Below are positions 17,587 through 26,719 of a DNA stretch of 64,000 bases, piece after piece. The position numbers and the translations under genes were made by a program. This DNA is from Flavobacterium sp. KJJ (GTDB lineage Bacteria > Bacteroidota > Bacteroidia > Flavobacteriales > Flavobacteriaceae): the NCBI RefSeq assembly GCF_000708595.2, contig NZ_JARP01000002.1, forward strand, positions 310,001 through 374,000, given 5' to 3'. The notes beneath the pieces were generated by a model. The model worked only from the letters and a program-made list of their open reading frames with translations, made no database searches and was not told where the DNA came from. Every line of letters begins with the position of its first letter. Positions within the stretch are counted from its first letter, which is position 1.

Positions 17587-19572
17587 ATGAAGTCCAATTT
17601 AATTACAAAAATTACCCTTTGCGGTTTATTGCTGAACGGCTTTTTAGCCTCGGCACAAAAAAATAATCTTCAAGTTGATGTTGCCAAAACAGTAACTAAA
17701 ATTCAGCCAACAATGTATGGAGTGTTTTTTGAAGATATCAATTTTGCTGCAGATGGCGGATTGTATGCCGAAATGATCAAAAACAGATCTTTCGAATTCC
17801 AATTTCCGTTAATGGGATGGAATCAGCCTAAAAGCGACCGTCATAAATTAAACACCGAATCTGGAATTGCAAATGTGATTCAGTATTCTCAAAAAGGAAC
17901 AAATCATAATTACTGCCGAATTACCATTAATGATGCTTCGGGGTACGAATTGATTAATGAAGGTTTCAGAGGAATGGGAATCAAGAAAGATTTAAAGTAC
18001 AATCTGACTTTAAAAGCTTCAAAAATTTCAGGAAATATTTCTAAAATTAAATTCCAGTTTGTTGACAAAAACAATAAAGTTCTAGGCGAAACTTCGGTCT
18101 TGCCAACATCAGGCGACTGGTCAAACTACAGTGCGCAGTTAACATCTTCAGCAACTGAAGCCAAAGCAAAATTGAAAATTACTTTTGAAGGAAACGGTGT
18201 AATTGACTTAGACAATATTTCATTATTTCCAGAAGATACTTGGGCAGGAAGAAAAAACGGACTTCGTAAAGATTTAGTACAATTATTATACGATTTAAAA
18301 CCAGGATTTTTACGTTTCCCAGGGGGTTGTATTGTTGAGGGAAGAACTTTGGCAGAACGTTATCAATGGAAAAAATCAGTTGGAAATGTTGAAGATAGAG
18401 AAACTGCTGTGAACCGTTGGAACATGGAATTTTCACACCGTCCTGCACCAGATTATTTCCAAAGTTTTGGTTTGGGATTTTTCGAATATTTCCAACTTTC
18501 TGAGGATATTGGCGCTTCTCCGCTTCCCATTTTAAGCTGTGGAATGGCTTGTCAGTTCAATACAGGAGAATTAGTTCCGATAGACCAAATCGATCCTTAC
18601 GTTCAGGATGCTTTAGACTTAATTGAATTTGCAAATGGTGATGCGACGACAGCTTGGGGGAAAGTAAGAACTGCTATGGGACATCCAAAAGCATTCAACT
18701 TAAAATTCATTGGAGTTGGAAATGAACAATGGGGACCAGATTATATTGAGCGTTTCAAAGTGTTTCAAAAAGCGATTAAAGCCAAATATCCAAACATCAC
18801 AATTGTTTCTGGAACAGGGCCTTTTCCTGATGGAGATTTTTACGATTATGGAATGAAAGAACTTAAAAAGCTAAATGCTGAAATTGTTGACGAACATTAT
18901 TATAAAGATCCGGAATGGTTTCGTAAAAATGTAACGCGTTATGATAATTACGACCGAAAAGGACCAAAGATTTTTGCTGGAGAATATGCAGCGCAAAGTG
19001 TTGGAATCGCAAGTCCATTAAACAAAAACAACTGGGAATGTGCTTTTTCTGAAGCAGCCTTTATGACCGGAATGGAACGTAATGCAGAGGTCGTTCAATT
19101 AACCTCTTATGCGCCTTTATTGGCACACGTTGAAGGCTGGCAATGGACTCCGGATATGATTTGGTTTAACAATTTGCAATCTTATGGAACACCAAATTAT
19201 TATGTTCAAAAGTTATTTTCAAATAATAAAGGAACTGATTTAATTACTATTACGAAAGATGGAAAAGCGGTAACGGGTCAGGATGATTTGTTTGCATCTG
19301 CAGTAAAAGATGTAAATTCTAAAGAAGTAATTCTGAAAATTGTGAATACATCAGGAACTTCTCAAAATGTTTCAATTGATTTAAAAGGAGTAAAATTAGA
19401 TTCGAAAGGAACGGCAATAATCTTAAAAGGCGATGGAATAAATGATGAGAATTCATTTGAATCTCCAACTAAAATTAGTCCAAAAGAAAGCGAATTTAAA
19501 GTAAATGGCAATAAAGTTCAATATGATTTTCCTGCGTATGCGGTTACCGTTTTGAAAATTAAGATGAAATAA
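17587..19572 (+). CDS. GH51 alpha-L-arabinofuranosidase, long form with N-terminal CBM-like domain
   Basis: 661 residues with a signal peptide ending near ASAQ (residue 24). After GVFFEDINFAADGGLYAEMI the first ~215 residues include a beta-sandwich resembling CBM4 (SGDWSNYSAQL, VIDLDNISLFPEDTW). The barrel follows: FLRFPGGCIVEG, acid/base FIGVGNEQWGPDY (Glu380) and nucleophile KIFAGEYAAQS (Glu466), then a C-terminal beta domain. This architecture is common for Bacteroidetes arabinan arabinofuranosidases. It stands apart from the main operon by 334 bp and from araB by ~165 bp, so it may be transcribed separately. Confidence 0.94.
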   Translation: MKSNLITKITLCGLLLNGFLASAQKNNLQVDVAKTVTKIQPTMYGVFFEDINFAADGGLYAEMIKNRSFEFQFPLMGWNQPKSDRHKLNTESGIANVIQYSQKGTNHNYCRITINDASGYELINEGFRGMGIKKDLKYNLTLKASKISGNISKIKFQFVDKNNKVLGETSVLPTSGDWSNYSAQLTSSATEAKAKLKITFEGNGVIDLDNISLFPEDTWAGRKNGLRKDLVQLLYDLKPGFLRFPGGCIVEGRTLAERYQWKKSVGNVEDRETAVNRWNMEFSHRPAPDYFQSFGLGFFEYFQLSEDIGASPLPILSCGMACQFNTGELVPIDQIDPYVQDALDLIEFANGDATTAWGKVRTAMGHPKAFNLKFIGVGNEQWGPDYIERFKVFQKAIKAKYPNITIVSGTGPFPDGDFYDYGMKELKKLNAEIVDEHYYKDPEWFRKNVTRYDNYDRKGPKIFAGEYAAQSVGIASPLNKNNWECAFSEAAFMTGMERNAEVVQLTSYAPLLAHVEGWQWTPDMIWFNNLQSYGTPNYYVQKLFSNNKGTDLITITKDGKAVTGQDDLFASAVKDVNSKEVILKIVNTSGTSQNVSIDLKGVKLDSKGTAIILKGDGINDENSFESPTKISPKESEFKVNGNKVQYDFPAYAVTVLKIKMK

Positions 19573-19673
19573 TCGCAACAGAATAAATGTAAAACTAACG
19601 TTTGTTTTCTGTTTTGACCTTAAACGCTTGTTTTGATACATTATTTGTAAAAATTCAGGAGCTAATTTTTATT

Positions 19674-19692
19674 AAGTGTTTGTTGTACACTT
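19674..19692. promoter_or_regulatory. AraR-type operator 5 (araB promoter)
   Basis: AAGTGT, seven bases, ACACTT: the most symmetric of the set, flanked by TT and AT. It overlaps the -33 region of the araB promoter (-7 box 19709-19716), so a bound regulator would block RNA polymerase. This links the araBDA genes to the same control as the susC operon. Confidence 0.68.
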
Positions 19693-19708
19693 ATAAATGA
19701 ATTATAAT

Positions 19709-19716
19709 TATATTTG
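19709..19716 (+). promoter_or_regulatory. -7 box of the araB-araD-araA operon
   Basis: TATATTTG, a full match to TAnnTTTG. The transcription start would fall near 19721, downstream of an in-frame ATG at 19697, which therefore is not the araB start. TTTG at 19679-19682 inside operator 5 is a possible -33 partner at a slightly long spacing. Confidence 0.6.
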
Positions 19717-19738
19717 TCATTATTATAAAATGAATCGA

Positions 19739-21430
19739 ATGAAAAATTACGTTATAGGATTGGACTACGGAACAGATTCTGTTCGCGCGGTGCTGATTGA
19801 CACTGAAAATGGACAGGAGCTGGCATCGAATGTTTCTCATTACAAAAGATGGAAAAACAAGCAATATTGTGACGCGTCGATAAATCAATTTCGCCAACAT
19901 CCTTTGGATCATATCGAAGGATTAGAAATTACGATTCAAAATGTTGTAAAAGAAAGCAAAGTTGATTCAAAATTGGTACGAGGAATTTGTATTGATACAA
20001 CGGGATCTTCTCCTGTTCCAGTTACAAAAGATGGAACTCCACTAGCATTAACAAAAGGTTTTGAAGAAAACCCAAATGCGATGATGGTGTTGTGGAAAGA
20101 TCACACTTCTATAAATGAAGCAAACGAAATTAACGAACTGGCAGTAAGCTGGGGCGGAGAAGACGTTACCAAATACGTTGGAGGAATTTATTCATCGGAA
20201 TGGTTTTGGGCAAAAATCCTCCACATTGCAAGACAAGACGAAGCGGTTAGAAATGCAGCGCACACTTGGATGGAACACTGCGATTTAATGACATATTTGT
20301 TAATAGAAGATAAAGATTTAAAAACATTTAAAAGAAGCCGTTGCGCCGCAGGACATAAAGCAATGTGGCACGAAGACTGGAACGGATTGCCACCAGTTGA
20401 ATTCTTAGAAAAATTACATCCGTATTTAGCACAGCTTCGCGGTAATTTATATGATGAAACCTATACATCAGATTTAGTTGCCGGAAATTTAAGCAAAGAA
20501 TGGGCAGATCGTTTAGGGCTTTCAACAGATACAGTTGTAGCAGTTGGAACTTTCGATGCACATTCTGGAGCGGTTGGAGCTAAAATTGAAGAAAATACTT
20601 TAGTCCGCGTTATGGGAACTTCAACCTGTGATATTTTGGTTGGTTCTTATGATGAAGTGGGAACAAAAACCGTTCGCGGCATCTGCGGACAAGTTGATGG
20701 TTCTGTAATTCCTGGATTTATTGGTTTAGAAGCGGGACAATCTGCTTTTGGAGATTTATTAGCTTGGTACAAAGAATTATTGATGTGGCCGACGGAACAT
20801 TTATTAGGTTCGTCATCTCTTTTAAATGAAACTCAAAAAGAACAATTGAGAGAAGAATTCAGCGATAAATTAATTGTTGAATTAACGAAAGAAGCAGAGA
20901 AAATTCCAGTTTCAGAAAGTCTTCCAATTGCTTTAGACTGGATTAACGGGCGACGAACTCCAGATGCCAATCAAGAATTAAAAAGCGCGATTTCAAATTT
21001 ATCATTAGGAACAAAAGCGCCTCATCTTTTTAAAGCTTTGGTAAATGCCATTTGTTTTGGAGCGAAGAAAATTGTTGATCGTTTTGAAGAAGAAGGAATA
21101 AAAATCGACAGCGTAATCGGAATTGGAGGGGTTGCCCGTAAATCACCTTTTATTATGCAGACTTTGGCTAACGTATTGAACAAACCAATTAAAATTGCTG
21201 CTTCAGACCAGACTCCAGCTTTAGGTGCCGCAATCTACGCAGCCGTTGCAGCCGGAATTTATCCAAACGTAATCGAAGCAAGCCAAAAAATAGGAAGCGA
21301 TTTTGACGGAGAATATTTTCCTCAATTAGACAAAGTAGCAGCGTATAACAAATTGCTGATTGCTTATGATCAATTAAGCGCTTTCGCAGATCCAAACCTT
21401 AAAACAGCACAGCATGAGCTCTCTTTATAA
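19739..21430 (+). CDS. araB: Ribulokinase (L-arabinose pathway)
   Basis: 563 residues from the ATG at 19739, chosen because the protein then opens with MKNYVIGLDYGTDSVRAVLI, the nucleotide-binding start of FGGY kinases, and because the promoter lies downstream of the ATG at 19697. An ATG at 19730 is a close alternative. Further motifs: TTGSSPVPV, GTFDAHSGAVGAKI, GIGGVARKSPF and SDQTPALGAAIYAAVAAG. It phosphorylates L-ribulose to L-ribulose-5-phosphate in the cytoplasm. The end overlaps araD by 17 bp, indicating translational coupling. Confidence 0.95.
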   Translation: MKNYVIGLDYGTDSVRAVLIDTENGQELASNVSHYKRWKNKQYCDASINQFRQHPLDHIEGLEITIQNVVKESKVDSKLVRGICIDTTGSSPVPVTKDGTPLALTKGFEENPNAMMVLWKDHTSINEANEINELAVSWGGEDVTKYVGGIYSSEWFWAKILHIARQDEAVRNAAHTWMEHCDLMTYLLIEDKDLKTFKRSRCAAGHKAMWHEDWNGLPPVEFLEKLHPYLAQLRGNLYDETYTSDLVAGNLSKEWADRLGLSTDTVVAVGTFDAHSGAVGAKIEENTLVRVMGTSTCDILVGSYDEVGTKTVRGICGQVDGSVIPGFIGLEAGQSAFGDLLAWYKELLMWPTEHLLGSSSLLNETQKEQLREEFSDKLIVELTKEAEKIPVSESLPIALDWINGRRTPDANQELKSAISNLSLGTKAPHLFKALVNAICFGAKKIVDRFEEEGIKIDSVIGIGGVARKSPFIMQTLANVLNKPIKIAASDQTPALGAAIYAAVAAGIYPNVIEASQKIGSDFDGEYFPQLDKVAAYNKLLIAYDQLSAFADPNLKTAQHELSL

Positions 21431-22115
21431 AGATTTAAAACAAGAATGTTATGAAGCCAATATGCAGTTAAATGCATTGAATTTGGTAGTCTACACATTC
21501 GGAAACGTAAGCGCTGTCGACAGACAAAATGGTGTTTTTGCCATTAAACCAAGCGGTGTTCCTTACGAAGATTTAAAACCAGAAGATATTGTAATTGTCG
21601 ATTTTGATAATAACATAATCGAAGGAACAATGCGTCCGTCGTCAGACACTAAAACGCATGCTTATTTGTACAAAAACTGGCCAAATATTGGAGGCGTTGC
21701 ACATACGCACGCAACATATTCGGTTGCTTGGGCGCAGGCACAGCAGGATATTCCAATTTTCGGAACAACTCATGCCGATCATTTAACAGCTGATATTCCG
21801 TGCGCACCGCCCATGGCAGATTCGCTTATTGAAGGCAACTACGAACACAATACCGGAATTCAGATTTTGGATTGTTTCAAAGAAAAAAATCTTTCTTATG
21901 AAGAAGTAGAAATGATTTTAATTGGAAATCATGGTCCGTTTGCATGGGGAAAAAATGCGGCAAAAGCGGTTTACAACAGTAAAGTTTTAGAAGTCGTAGC
22001 CGAAATGGCATATTTGACCTTACAAATAAATCCGAACGCCCCAAGATTAAAAGATTCCTTAATAAAGAAACATTACAACCGCAAACACGGAAAAGATTCG
22101 TACTACGGACAATGA
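21414..22115 (+). CDS. araD: L-ribulose-5-phosphate 4-epimerase
   Basis: 233 residues, usual length for the class II aldolase/adducin family. Zinc and active-site segments: GNVSAVDR, IKPSGVPYEDL, HTHATYSVAWAQ (metal His pair), GTTHADH and GNHGPFAWG. It converts L-ribulose-5-phosphate to D-xylulose-5-phosphate, which enters the pentose phosphate pathway. The ATG lies within the end of araB in another frame. araA follows after 166 bp that holds a palindromic repeat. Confidence 0.95.
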   Translation: MSSLYKDLKQECYEANMQLNALNLVVYTFGNVSAVDRQNGVFAIKPSGVPYEDLKPEDIVIVDFDNNIIEGTMRPSSDTKTHAYLYKNWPNIGGVAHTHATYSVAWAQAQQDIPIFGTTHADHLTADIPCAPPMADSLIEGNYEHNTGIQILDCFKEKNLSYEEVEMILIGNHGPFAWGKNAAKAVYNSKVLEVVAEMAYLTLQINPNAPRLKDSLIKKHYNRKHGKDSYYGQ

Positions 22116-22137
22116 TAAAGTTTGTTTCAGTTTTCAG

Positions 22138-22264
22138 GTTTTTTTGTTTCAAGTTGTTGGAACGTGAAAATTGGAACGTGAAACATGAAAGAGACAAAAC
22201 AAAATAATAACATAACAATAAGATTTTCGGCATTTCAAGAACTTGAAACTTGAAACAAAAAAAC
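22138..22264. repeat. TTGAAAC-rich inverted repeat between araD and araA
   Basis: GTTTTTTTGTTTCAAG at 22138-22153 pairs perfectly with 22249-22264, and the flanks add further GTTTCA/TTGAAAC copies. It splits the otherwise tight araD-araA pair. It may be a mobile-type flavobacterial repeat or an mRNA structure that changes the ratio of araA to araBD. Confidence 0.5.
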
Positions 22265-22281
22265 TTGAAACAAAATAAAAA

Positions 22282-23790
22282 ATGATAGACATTTCTCAAA
22301 AAGAAGTATGGTTTGTAGTAGGAAGCCAAGAATTATACGGTGAAGAAACACTTAGAAAAGTAGCAGAACATTCGCAGATAATTGCAAAAGGATTAGACGC
22401 TTCATCTTCGATTCCAGTAAAAGTAGTTTACAAAGATGTGGTAAAATCGCCTTCGCAGATTTTAGATGTATGTTTGGCGGCAAACTCTGCTAAAAACTGT
22501 ATCGGAATTATTGCTTGGATGCACACTTTCTCTCCAGCAAAAATGTGGATTGGCGGTTTGAGTATTTTGAAAAAACCATTATGCCATTTGCATACACAAT
22601 ACAATGCTGAAATTCCGTGGGGATCTATCGACATGGATTTCATGAACTTGAACCAGTCGGCACACGGAGATCGTGAGTTTGGTTTTATCATGTCGAGAAT
22701 GCGTAAAAAACGTAAAGTTGTTGTAGGACATTGGGAAGAGGAAAGAGTGCAGAAAAAATTAGGAATCTGGTCAAGAGTCGTTTTAGGATGGGACGAACTT
22801 CAAAACCTAAAAGTCGCTCGTATTGGAGACAATATGCGTGAAGTTGCCGTTACGGAAGGCGATAAAGTAGAAGCTCAAATTCGTTTTGGAGTTTCGGTAA
22901 ACGGATACGATTCTTCAGATGTTACCAAACATATTGAGAAAGTAACAGAAAAAGAATTAAACGATTTATTAGCCGTTTACGAACAATCATACACTTTAAC
23001 CGATTCTTTAAAAGAAGGTGGAGCGCAAAGAAGTTCACTTGTTGAAGCTGCAAAAATCGAATTAGGATTAAGAGCTTTCCTTGAAGAAGGAGGTTTCGGA
23101 GCTTTTACAGATACATTTGAAAACCTTGGAGCTTGGAAACAATTACCAGGAATTGCTACACAAAGATTAATGGCCGATGGTTATGGTTTTGGAGGAGAAG
23201 GCGACTGGAAAACAGCTGCAATGGTAAGAGCTTTAAAAGTAATGAATATTGGTTTGGAAGGCGGAACTTCTTTCATGGAAGATTATACGTATCATTTCAC
23301 ACCTCAAAAATCGTATGTTTTAGGATCTCACATGTTGGAAATCTGTCCATCTATTGCAGATGGAAAACCTTCTTGCGAAGTACATCCGTTAGGAATTGGC
23401 GGCAAAGAAGATCCAGCTCGTTTGGTATTTAATTCGCCTGCTGGAGATGCAATCAACGTTTCGCTTGTAGACATGGGAACTCGTTTCCGTTTAATTGTAA
23501 ATGAAGTAGAAGCAATTAAACCAATGGCTGAATTGCCAAAATTACCAGTTGCAAGAGTTTTATGGGATTGTAAACCAAACCTTGATATCGCTGCAACAGC
23601 TTGGATTTTAGCTGGCGGTGCGCACCATACAGTTTACAGCCAGTCATTAACAACAGAATACATGGAAGATTTCGCAGATATCGCCGGAATCGAATTATTG
23701 GTAATTGACGAAAAAACGACTGTAAGAGAGTTTAAAGATAAAATCAATGCAAACGAGGCATACTATCATTTGTTTCAGCATGGATTGTAG
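22282..23790 (+). CDS. araA: L-arabinose isomerase
   Basis: 502 residues, the usual AraA length. It begins [19 protein letters not shown], the conserved family start. Catalytic/metal segments are present: [16 protein letters not shown] (Glu), [13 protein letters not shown] (Glu), [11 protein letters not shown] (His) and GGAHHTVYS (His). It interconverts L-arabinose and L-ribulose in the cytoplasm with a divalent metal. Third gene of the arabinose catabolic run. Confidence 0.97.
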   Translation: MIDISQKEVWFVVGSQELYGEETLRKVAEHSQIIAKGLDASSSIPVKVVYKDVVKSPSQILDVCLAANSAKNCIGIIAWMHTFSPAKMWIGGLSILKKPLCHLHTQYNAEIPWGSIDMDFMNLNQSAHGDREFGFIMSRMRKKRKVVVGHWEEERVQKKLGIWSRVVLGWDELQNLKVARIGDNMREVAVTEGDKVEAQIRFGVSVNGYDSSDVTKHIEKVTEKELNDLLAVYEQSYTLTDSLKEGGAQRSSLVEAAKIELGLRAFLEEGGFGAFTDTFENLGAWKQLPGIATQRLMADGYGFGGEGDWKTAAMVRALKVMNIGLEGGTSFMEDYTYHFTPQKSYVLGSHMLEICPSIADGKPSCEVHPLGIGGKEDPARLVFNSPAGDAINVSLVDMGTRFRLIVNEVEAIKPMAELPKLPVARVLWDCKPNLDIAATAWILAGGAHHTVYSQSLTTEYMEDFADIAGIELLVIDEKTTVREFKDKINANEAYYHLFQHGL

Positions 23791-24068
23791 TCTGAGATAC
23801 TAAGATACTAAGTTGCTAAGGTTCTAAGTTTTTGTTACTTTTAGCTTGCTGGGTAATAAATCACTTTATGAAAATAAAACGCTGATAAAACGGATTTGCT
23901 AATGCAAAATCGCAGATGAAAAACGGATTTTAATATTAAAAAATCTGTGTAAATCCGCCTCTTCGTGAAACGAATCTGTCTAATCCGCATCAAAATATAG
24001 TTTTTTTTACGCGTGACAGATTATTTTTAACATCTAATCATTTCAAAATAACCACAAAATTATCAAAT
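23791..24068. repeat. Repeat-filled gap between araA and the lipoprotein galM
   Basis: No gene is seen. The segment carries GATACTAAGATACTAAG and TTGCTAAGGTTCTAAG just after araA, then AATCTGTGTAAATCCGC and AATCTGTCTAATCCGC near 23940-23990, all short repeats of types that recur in other gaps of this window. No clear terminator or promoter was found. Confidence 0.4.
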
Positions 24069-25256
24069 ATGAATGTATTAAAACGTTGCGTTTTTGGTTT
24101 AAGCCTGTTAAGTCTGGCTGCAGTTTCAGTTCAATGTAAAAGCGATAAAAAAATGGATACTACAACAGTTTCTTCTGATGAAAAAGCTACAGTTACGATT
24201 GAAAAATCTTCTTATGGTACAACTGCTAAAGGAGAAAAAGTAGACAGTTATAAATTGAAAAACCAAAATGGGATGGAAGTTGACATCATCACTTTTGGTG
24301 GAAGAATTACAGATTTAAAAGTGCCTAATAAAGACGGCGTTTCTGAAAATGTAGTGATTGGATTTAATTCTTTGGCACAATATGAAAAAGAAAATCCATT
24401 TTTTGGAGCTTTGATTGGAAGATACGGCAACCGAATTGCTAAAGGGAAATTTACTTTAGATGAAAAAGAATATTCATTAGCAATCAATAACGCACCAAAT
24501 GCTTTGCACGGTGGACCACAGGGATATTTTAATGTGGTTTGGAAAGCCGATGAGGTGAAATCAGGAAACACAGCTTCTTTGAAATTATCCTACTTAAGTA
24601 AAGATATGGAAGAAGGTTATCCTGGGAATTTAAAAGTTTTTGTAACGTATACATTGACAAATGATAATCAGTTAGATGTTCTTTACGAAGCAACGACTGA
24701 TAAGAAAACGGTTGTGAATCTGACTCAGCATTCTTACTTTAATTTATCTGGAGATTTTACCAAAACAATCTTAGATCACGAATTGACTTTGAATGCAGAT
24801 AAAATTGTTCCGGTTGATGCAACGTTAATTCCGACAGGAAAATTAGAATATGTTGCCAATACGCCTTTCGATTTCAGAAAACCAAAATTAATTGGAAAAG
24901 ATATCAATGCTAAAAATGAGCAGTTAGAAAAAGGAAAAGGTTACGACCACTGCTGGGTGTTGAACAATCCTGAAAAAGGAAAAACAATAATCGCAAAAGT
25001 GTATCACGCTGCCAGCGGAAGGGTTTTGGAAATGACAACCGATGAACCTGGAATTCAGTTTTACTCTGGAAATTTCCTAGACGGAACTCTGCCAATGCCA
25101 AACGGAGGAGGAACTTTTGCACACAGAACCGGACTTTGTTTAGAAACAGAACATTATCCGGATTCTCCAAACCAGAAAAATTTCCCAACAACGGTTCTAA
25201 ACCCGGGAGAAAATTATAAAACTAAAACTACTTTTAAATTCTCAGTAAAGAAATAG
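24069..25256 (+). CDS. galM: Aldose 1-epimerase, lipoprotein form
   Basis: 395 residues. Lipobox-like VSVQC (Cys23) and a ~40-residue linker precede the mutarotase domain: FGGRITDLKVPNKDG, GRYGNRIAKGKF, NALHGGPQG, catalytic LTQHSYFNLSG (His) and CLETEHYPDSPNQ (Glu). Unlike the galM at 1651-2706 it carries an export signal, so it would act in the periplasm, bringing released arabinose or galactose to anomeric equilibrium before uptake. It closes the arabinose run and is followed by a terminator. The true sugar is not visible from sequence. Confidence 0.92.
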   Translation: MNVLKRCVFGLSLLSLAAVSVQCKSDKKMDTTTVSSDEKATVTIEKSSYGTTAKGEKVDSYKLKNQNGMEVDIITFGGRITDLKVPNKDGVSENVVIGFNSLAQYEKENPFFGALIGRYGNRIAKGKFTLDEKEYSLAINNAPNALHGGPQGYFNVVWKADEVKSGNTASLKLSYLSKDMEEGYPGNLKVFVTYTLTNDNQLDVLYEATTDKKTVVNLTQHSYFNLSGDFTKTILDHELTLNADKIVPVDATLIPTGKLEYVANTPFDFRKPKLIGKDINAKNEQLEKGKGYDHCWVLNNPEKGKTIIAKVYHAASGRVLEMTTDEPGIQFYSGNFLDGTLPMPNGGGTFAHRTGLCLETEHYPDSPNQKNFPTTVLNPGENYKTKTTFKFSVKK

Positions 25257-25293
25257 TTTTAGGATTTGTTTATTAGTTTAGTAATTCTCTATT

Positions 25294-25326
25294 AAACCTC
25301 GGAAGTTATGCTTTCGAGGTTTTTTT
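25294..25326 (+). terminator. Terminator after the arabinose operon
   Basis: Stem ACCTCGGAAG (25296-25305) with CTTTCGAGGT (25311-25320), loop TTATG, one G-T pair, followed by six T. Typical intrinsic terminator, 37 bp after the galM stop. Confidence 0.8.
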
Positions 25327-25361
25327 GTTTGCTTAGGTTGATCAAAATTATATTTTATATT

Positions 25362-25369
25362 TAAATTTG
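25362..25369 (+). promoter_or_regulatory. -7 box before the small membrane protein gene
   Basis: TAAATTTG matches TAnnTTTG, and GGTTG at 25336-25340 is a possible -33 box 21 bp upstream. The start codon lies 30 bp downstream. Confidence 0.5.
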
Positions 25370-25399
25370 ATTGAATTTATTTTAATTAAATGTTAGATT

Positions 25400-26077
25400 A
25401 TGACAAGAAAAGATGAAATCCTGGCCTTTGTAGAGCAAGCAGATGAAAATATTATTTTAGAACTTTATAATAAAGCATATAAAAAATTAGAAGAACTAAA
25501 TAGTAAGGTTGATAAGTATTCTATTTATTTGTCTTTAATAATACTTCTCTTTTTTATTTCCTCAAATTTACAAATAGACACTTTGCAAATAGGTCCAGTT
25601 TCAATAAAAAACACTTCAATTGTAACAACTATTCTTCCTTTGCTTTATTTTGTTTTTATTTTTAATATTTTAATAATGGTAATGCACAAAAGTGAGCTTT
25701 ACTTTGCTGTAAAACTTTTAGGTGAAAGAATTTATAATAGCGATTACAAACTTTCAAATTTACATGATTTTCAAAACAATTTTATAAATCGAATTTCTTT
25801 GCCCTTTTCATATTCTTCTTTTGGAAAAGAAATCATAATGAAAAATGATGGGATTTTAGGTTGTCTATTTGGAGTTATTGTTACGCTTCCAACATTATTT
25901 GTGATGATAGCCATTTTTATTATTGGCGGTTTTATGCTTAAGGATTTGTGGAGTTTGTACTATGGCACTTTAATTGGAAAGATCTCTTTTTGGGGTTGTA
26001 TCTGGGGAGTTCTTTTTGCCTTTTTTATAATTCGATATTGGATTAAATTTTTAGATGGAGAAAAATTAAACATTTAG
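25400..26077 (+). CDS. Multi-pass membrane protein of unknown function
   Basis: 225 residues, no family recognised. A ~40-residue N-terminal helical part (EILAFVEQADENIILELYNKAY) is followed by four likely membrane segments: YLSLIILLFFISS, TTILPLLYFVFIFNILIMV, GVIVTLPTLFVMIAIFIIGG and CIWGVLFAFFIIRYWI. Between the second and third lies a soluble loop of about 70 residues. It has its own predicted promoter and stands between the arabinose operon and the OsmC gene, 28 bp before it, so the two may be co-transcribed. No motif suggests an activity. Confidence 0.7.
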   Translation: MTRKDEILAFVEQADENIILELYNKAYKKLEELNSKVDKYSIYLSLIILLFFISSNLQIDTLQIGPVSIKNTSIVTTILPLLYFVFIFNILIMVMHKSELYFAVKLLGERIYNSDYKLSNLHDFQNNFINRISLPFSYSSFGKEIIMKNDGILGCLFGVIVTLPTLFVMIAIFIIGGFMLKDLWSLYYGTLIGKISFWGCIWGVLFAFFIIRYWIKFLDGEKLNI

Positions 26078-26105
26078 ATTCTTACTTATTTAAAAAAAAA
26101 ATTAA

Positions 26106-26570
26106 ATGAACCACCAACATATATTCAAAGCCCAATTAAATTGGACATCAAAAAAAGAAGAATCAGCTTCAAAGTTTTACAGTAAAACTCATCAAATTAA
26201 AATTGAAGGCAAACCAGTTTTAAATGTCTCGGCAGCGAAAGCATTCAAAGGCGATCCAGAATTATACAATCCTGAAGATTTATTATTGAGCAGTTTGGTC
26301 TCGTGCCATATGATGTCGTATTTATATGTCTGTTCTCAAAACGGAATAGAAGTTCTCGAATACTCAGACAGCGCCGAAGCAACTCTCGAAGTTTCTGCAG
26401 ATGGAAGCGGGCGTTTTGTTGAGGTAAAATTATATCCTAAAGTTAAAATCTCAAATTCTGATCAAATTGAATTGGCTTTAGAATTACATCAAAAAGCAAA
26501 TCAATTATGCTTTATCGCCAATTCGTGCAATTTTCCTGTTTTGCATCATGCGAGTTGTGAAGTAGCTTAA
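26106..26570 (+). CDS. OsmC/Ohr-family protein
   Basis: 154 residues. The OsmC fold is recognised by GDPELYNPEDLLLSSLVSCH, with the first redox Cys (Cys67), and by HQKANQLCFIANS with the second (Cys135). Members reduce organic hydroperoxides with these two cysteines. No signal peptide. It lacks Ohr-specific features I can identify, so the subgroup (general OsmC versus Ohr) is left open. Its stop codon lies inside the left arm of a 100-bp inverted repeat. Confidence 0.88.
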   Translation: MNHQHIFKAQLNWTSKKEESASKFYSKTHQIKIEGKPVLNVSAAKAFKGDPELYNPEDLLLSSLVSCHMMSYLYVCSQNGIEVLEYSDSAEATLEVSADGSGRFVEVKLYPKVKISNSDQIELALELHQKANQLCFIANSCNFPVLHHASCEVA

Positions 26571-26666
26571 CCGCAAAGAACGCTAGGTTTTACGCAAAGG
26601 TTCGCAAGGTCTTATTTAAATCTTTGCGAACCTTTGCGCATTTTTCGTTGCGCTCTTTGCGGTTAA
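26567..26666. repeat. Palindromic repeat TTAACCGCAAAG, overlapping the OsmC stop
   Basis: 17-bp outer arms, 26567-26583 with 26650-26666, 16 of 17 paired. The inner arms (GCAAAGGTTCGCAA with TTTGCGAACCTTTGC) pair as well, so almost the whole 100 bp folds back. The stop TAA of the OsmC gene is part of the arm. It resembles the REP-like intergenic repeats of Flavobacterium. Confidence 0.65.
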
Positions 26667-26688
26667 ATCAGGCATAGTATAAAACCAA

Positions 26689-26719
26689 AAAAACCTCTTC
26701 AGTTATGAAGAGGTTTTTG
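26689..26719 (-). terminator. Terminator of the tRNA-Leu gene
   Basis: On the minus strand AAACCTCTTCA, a short loop and TGAAGAGGTTT, followed by a T-run, directly after the tRNA 3' end. Symmetric T-runs mean it could work in both directions. Confidence 0.8.
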
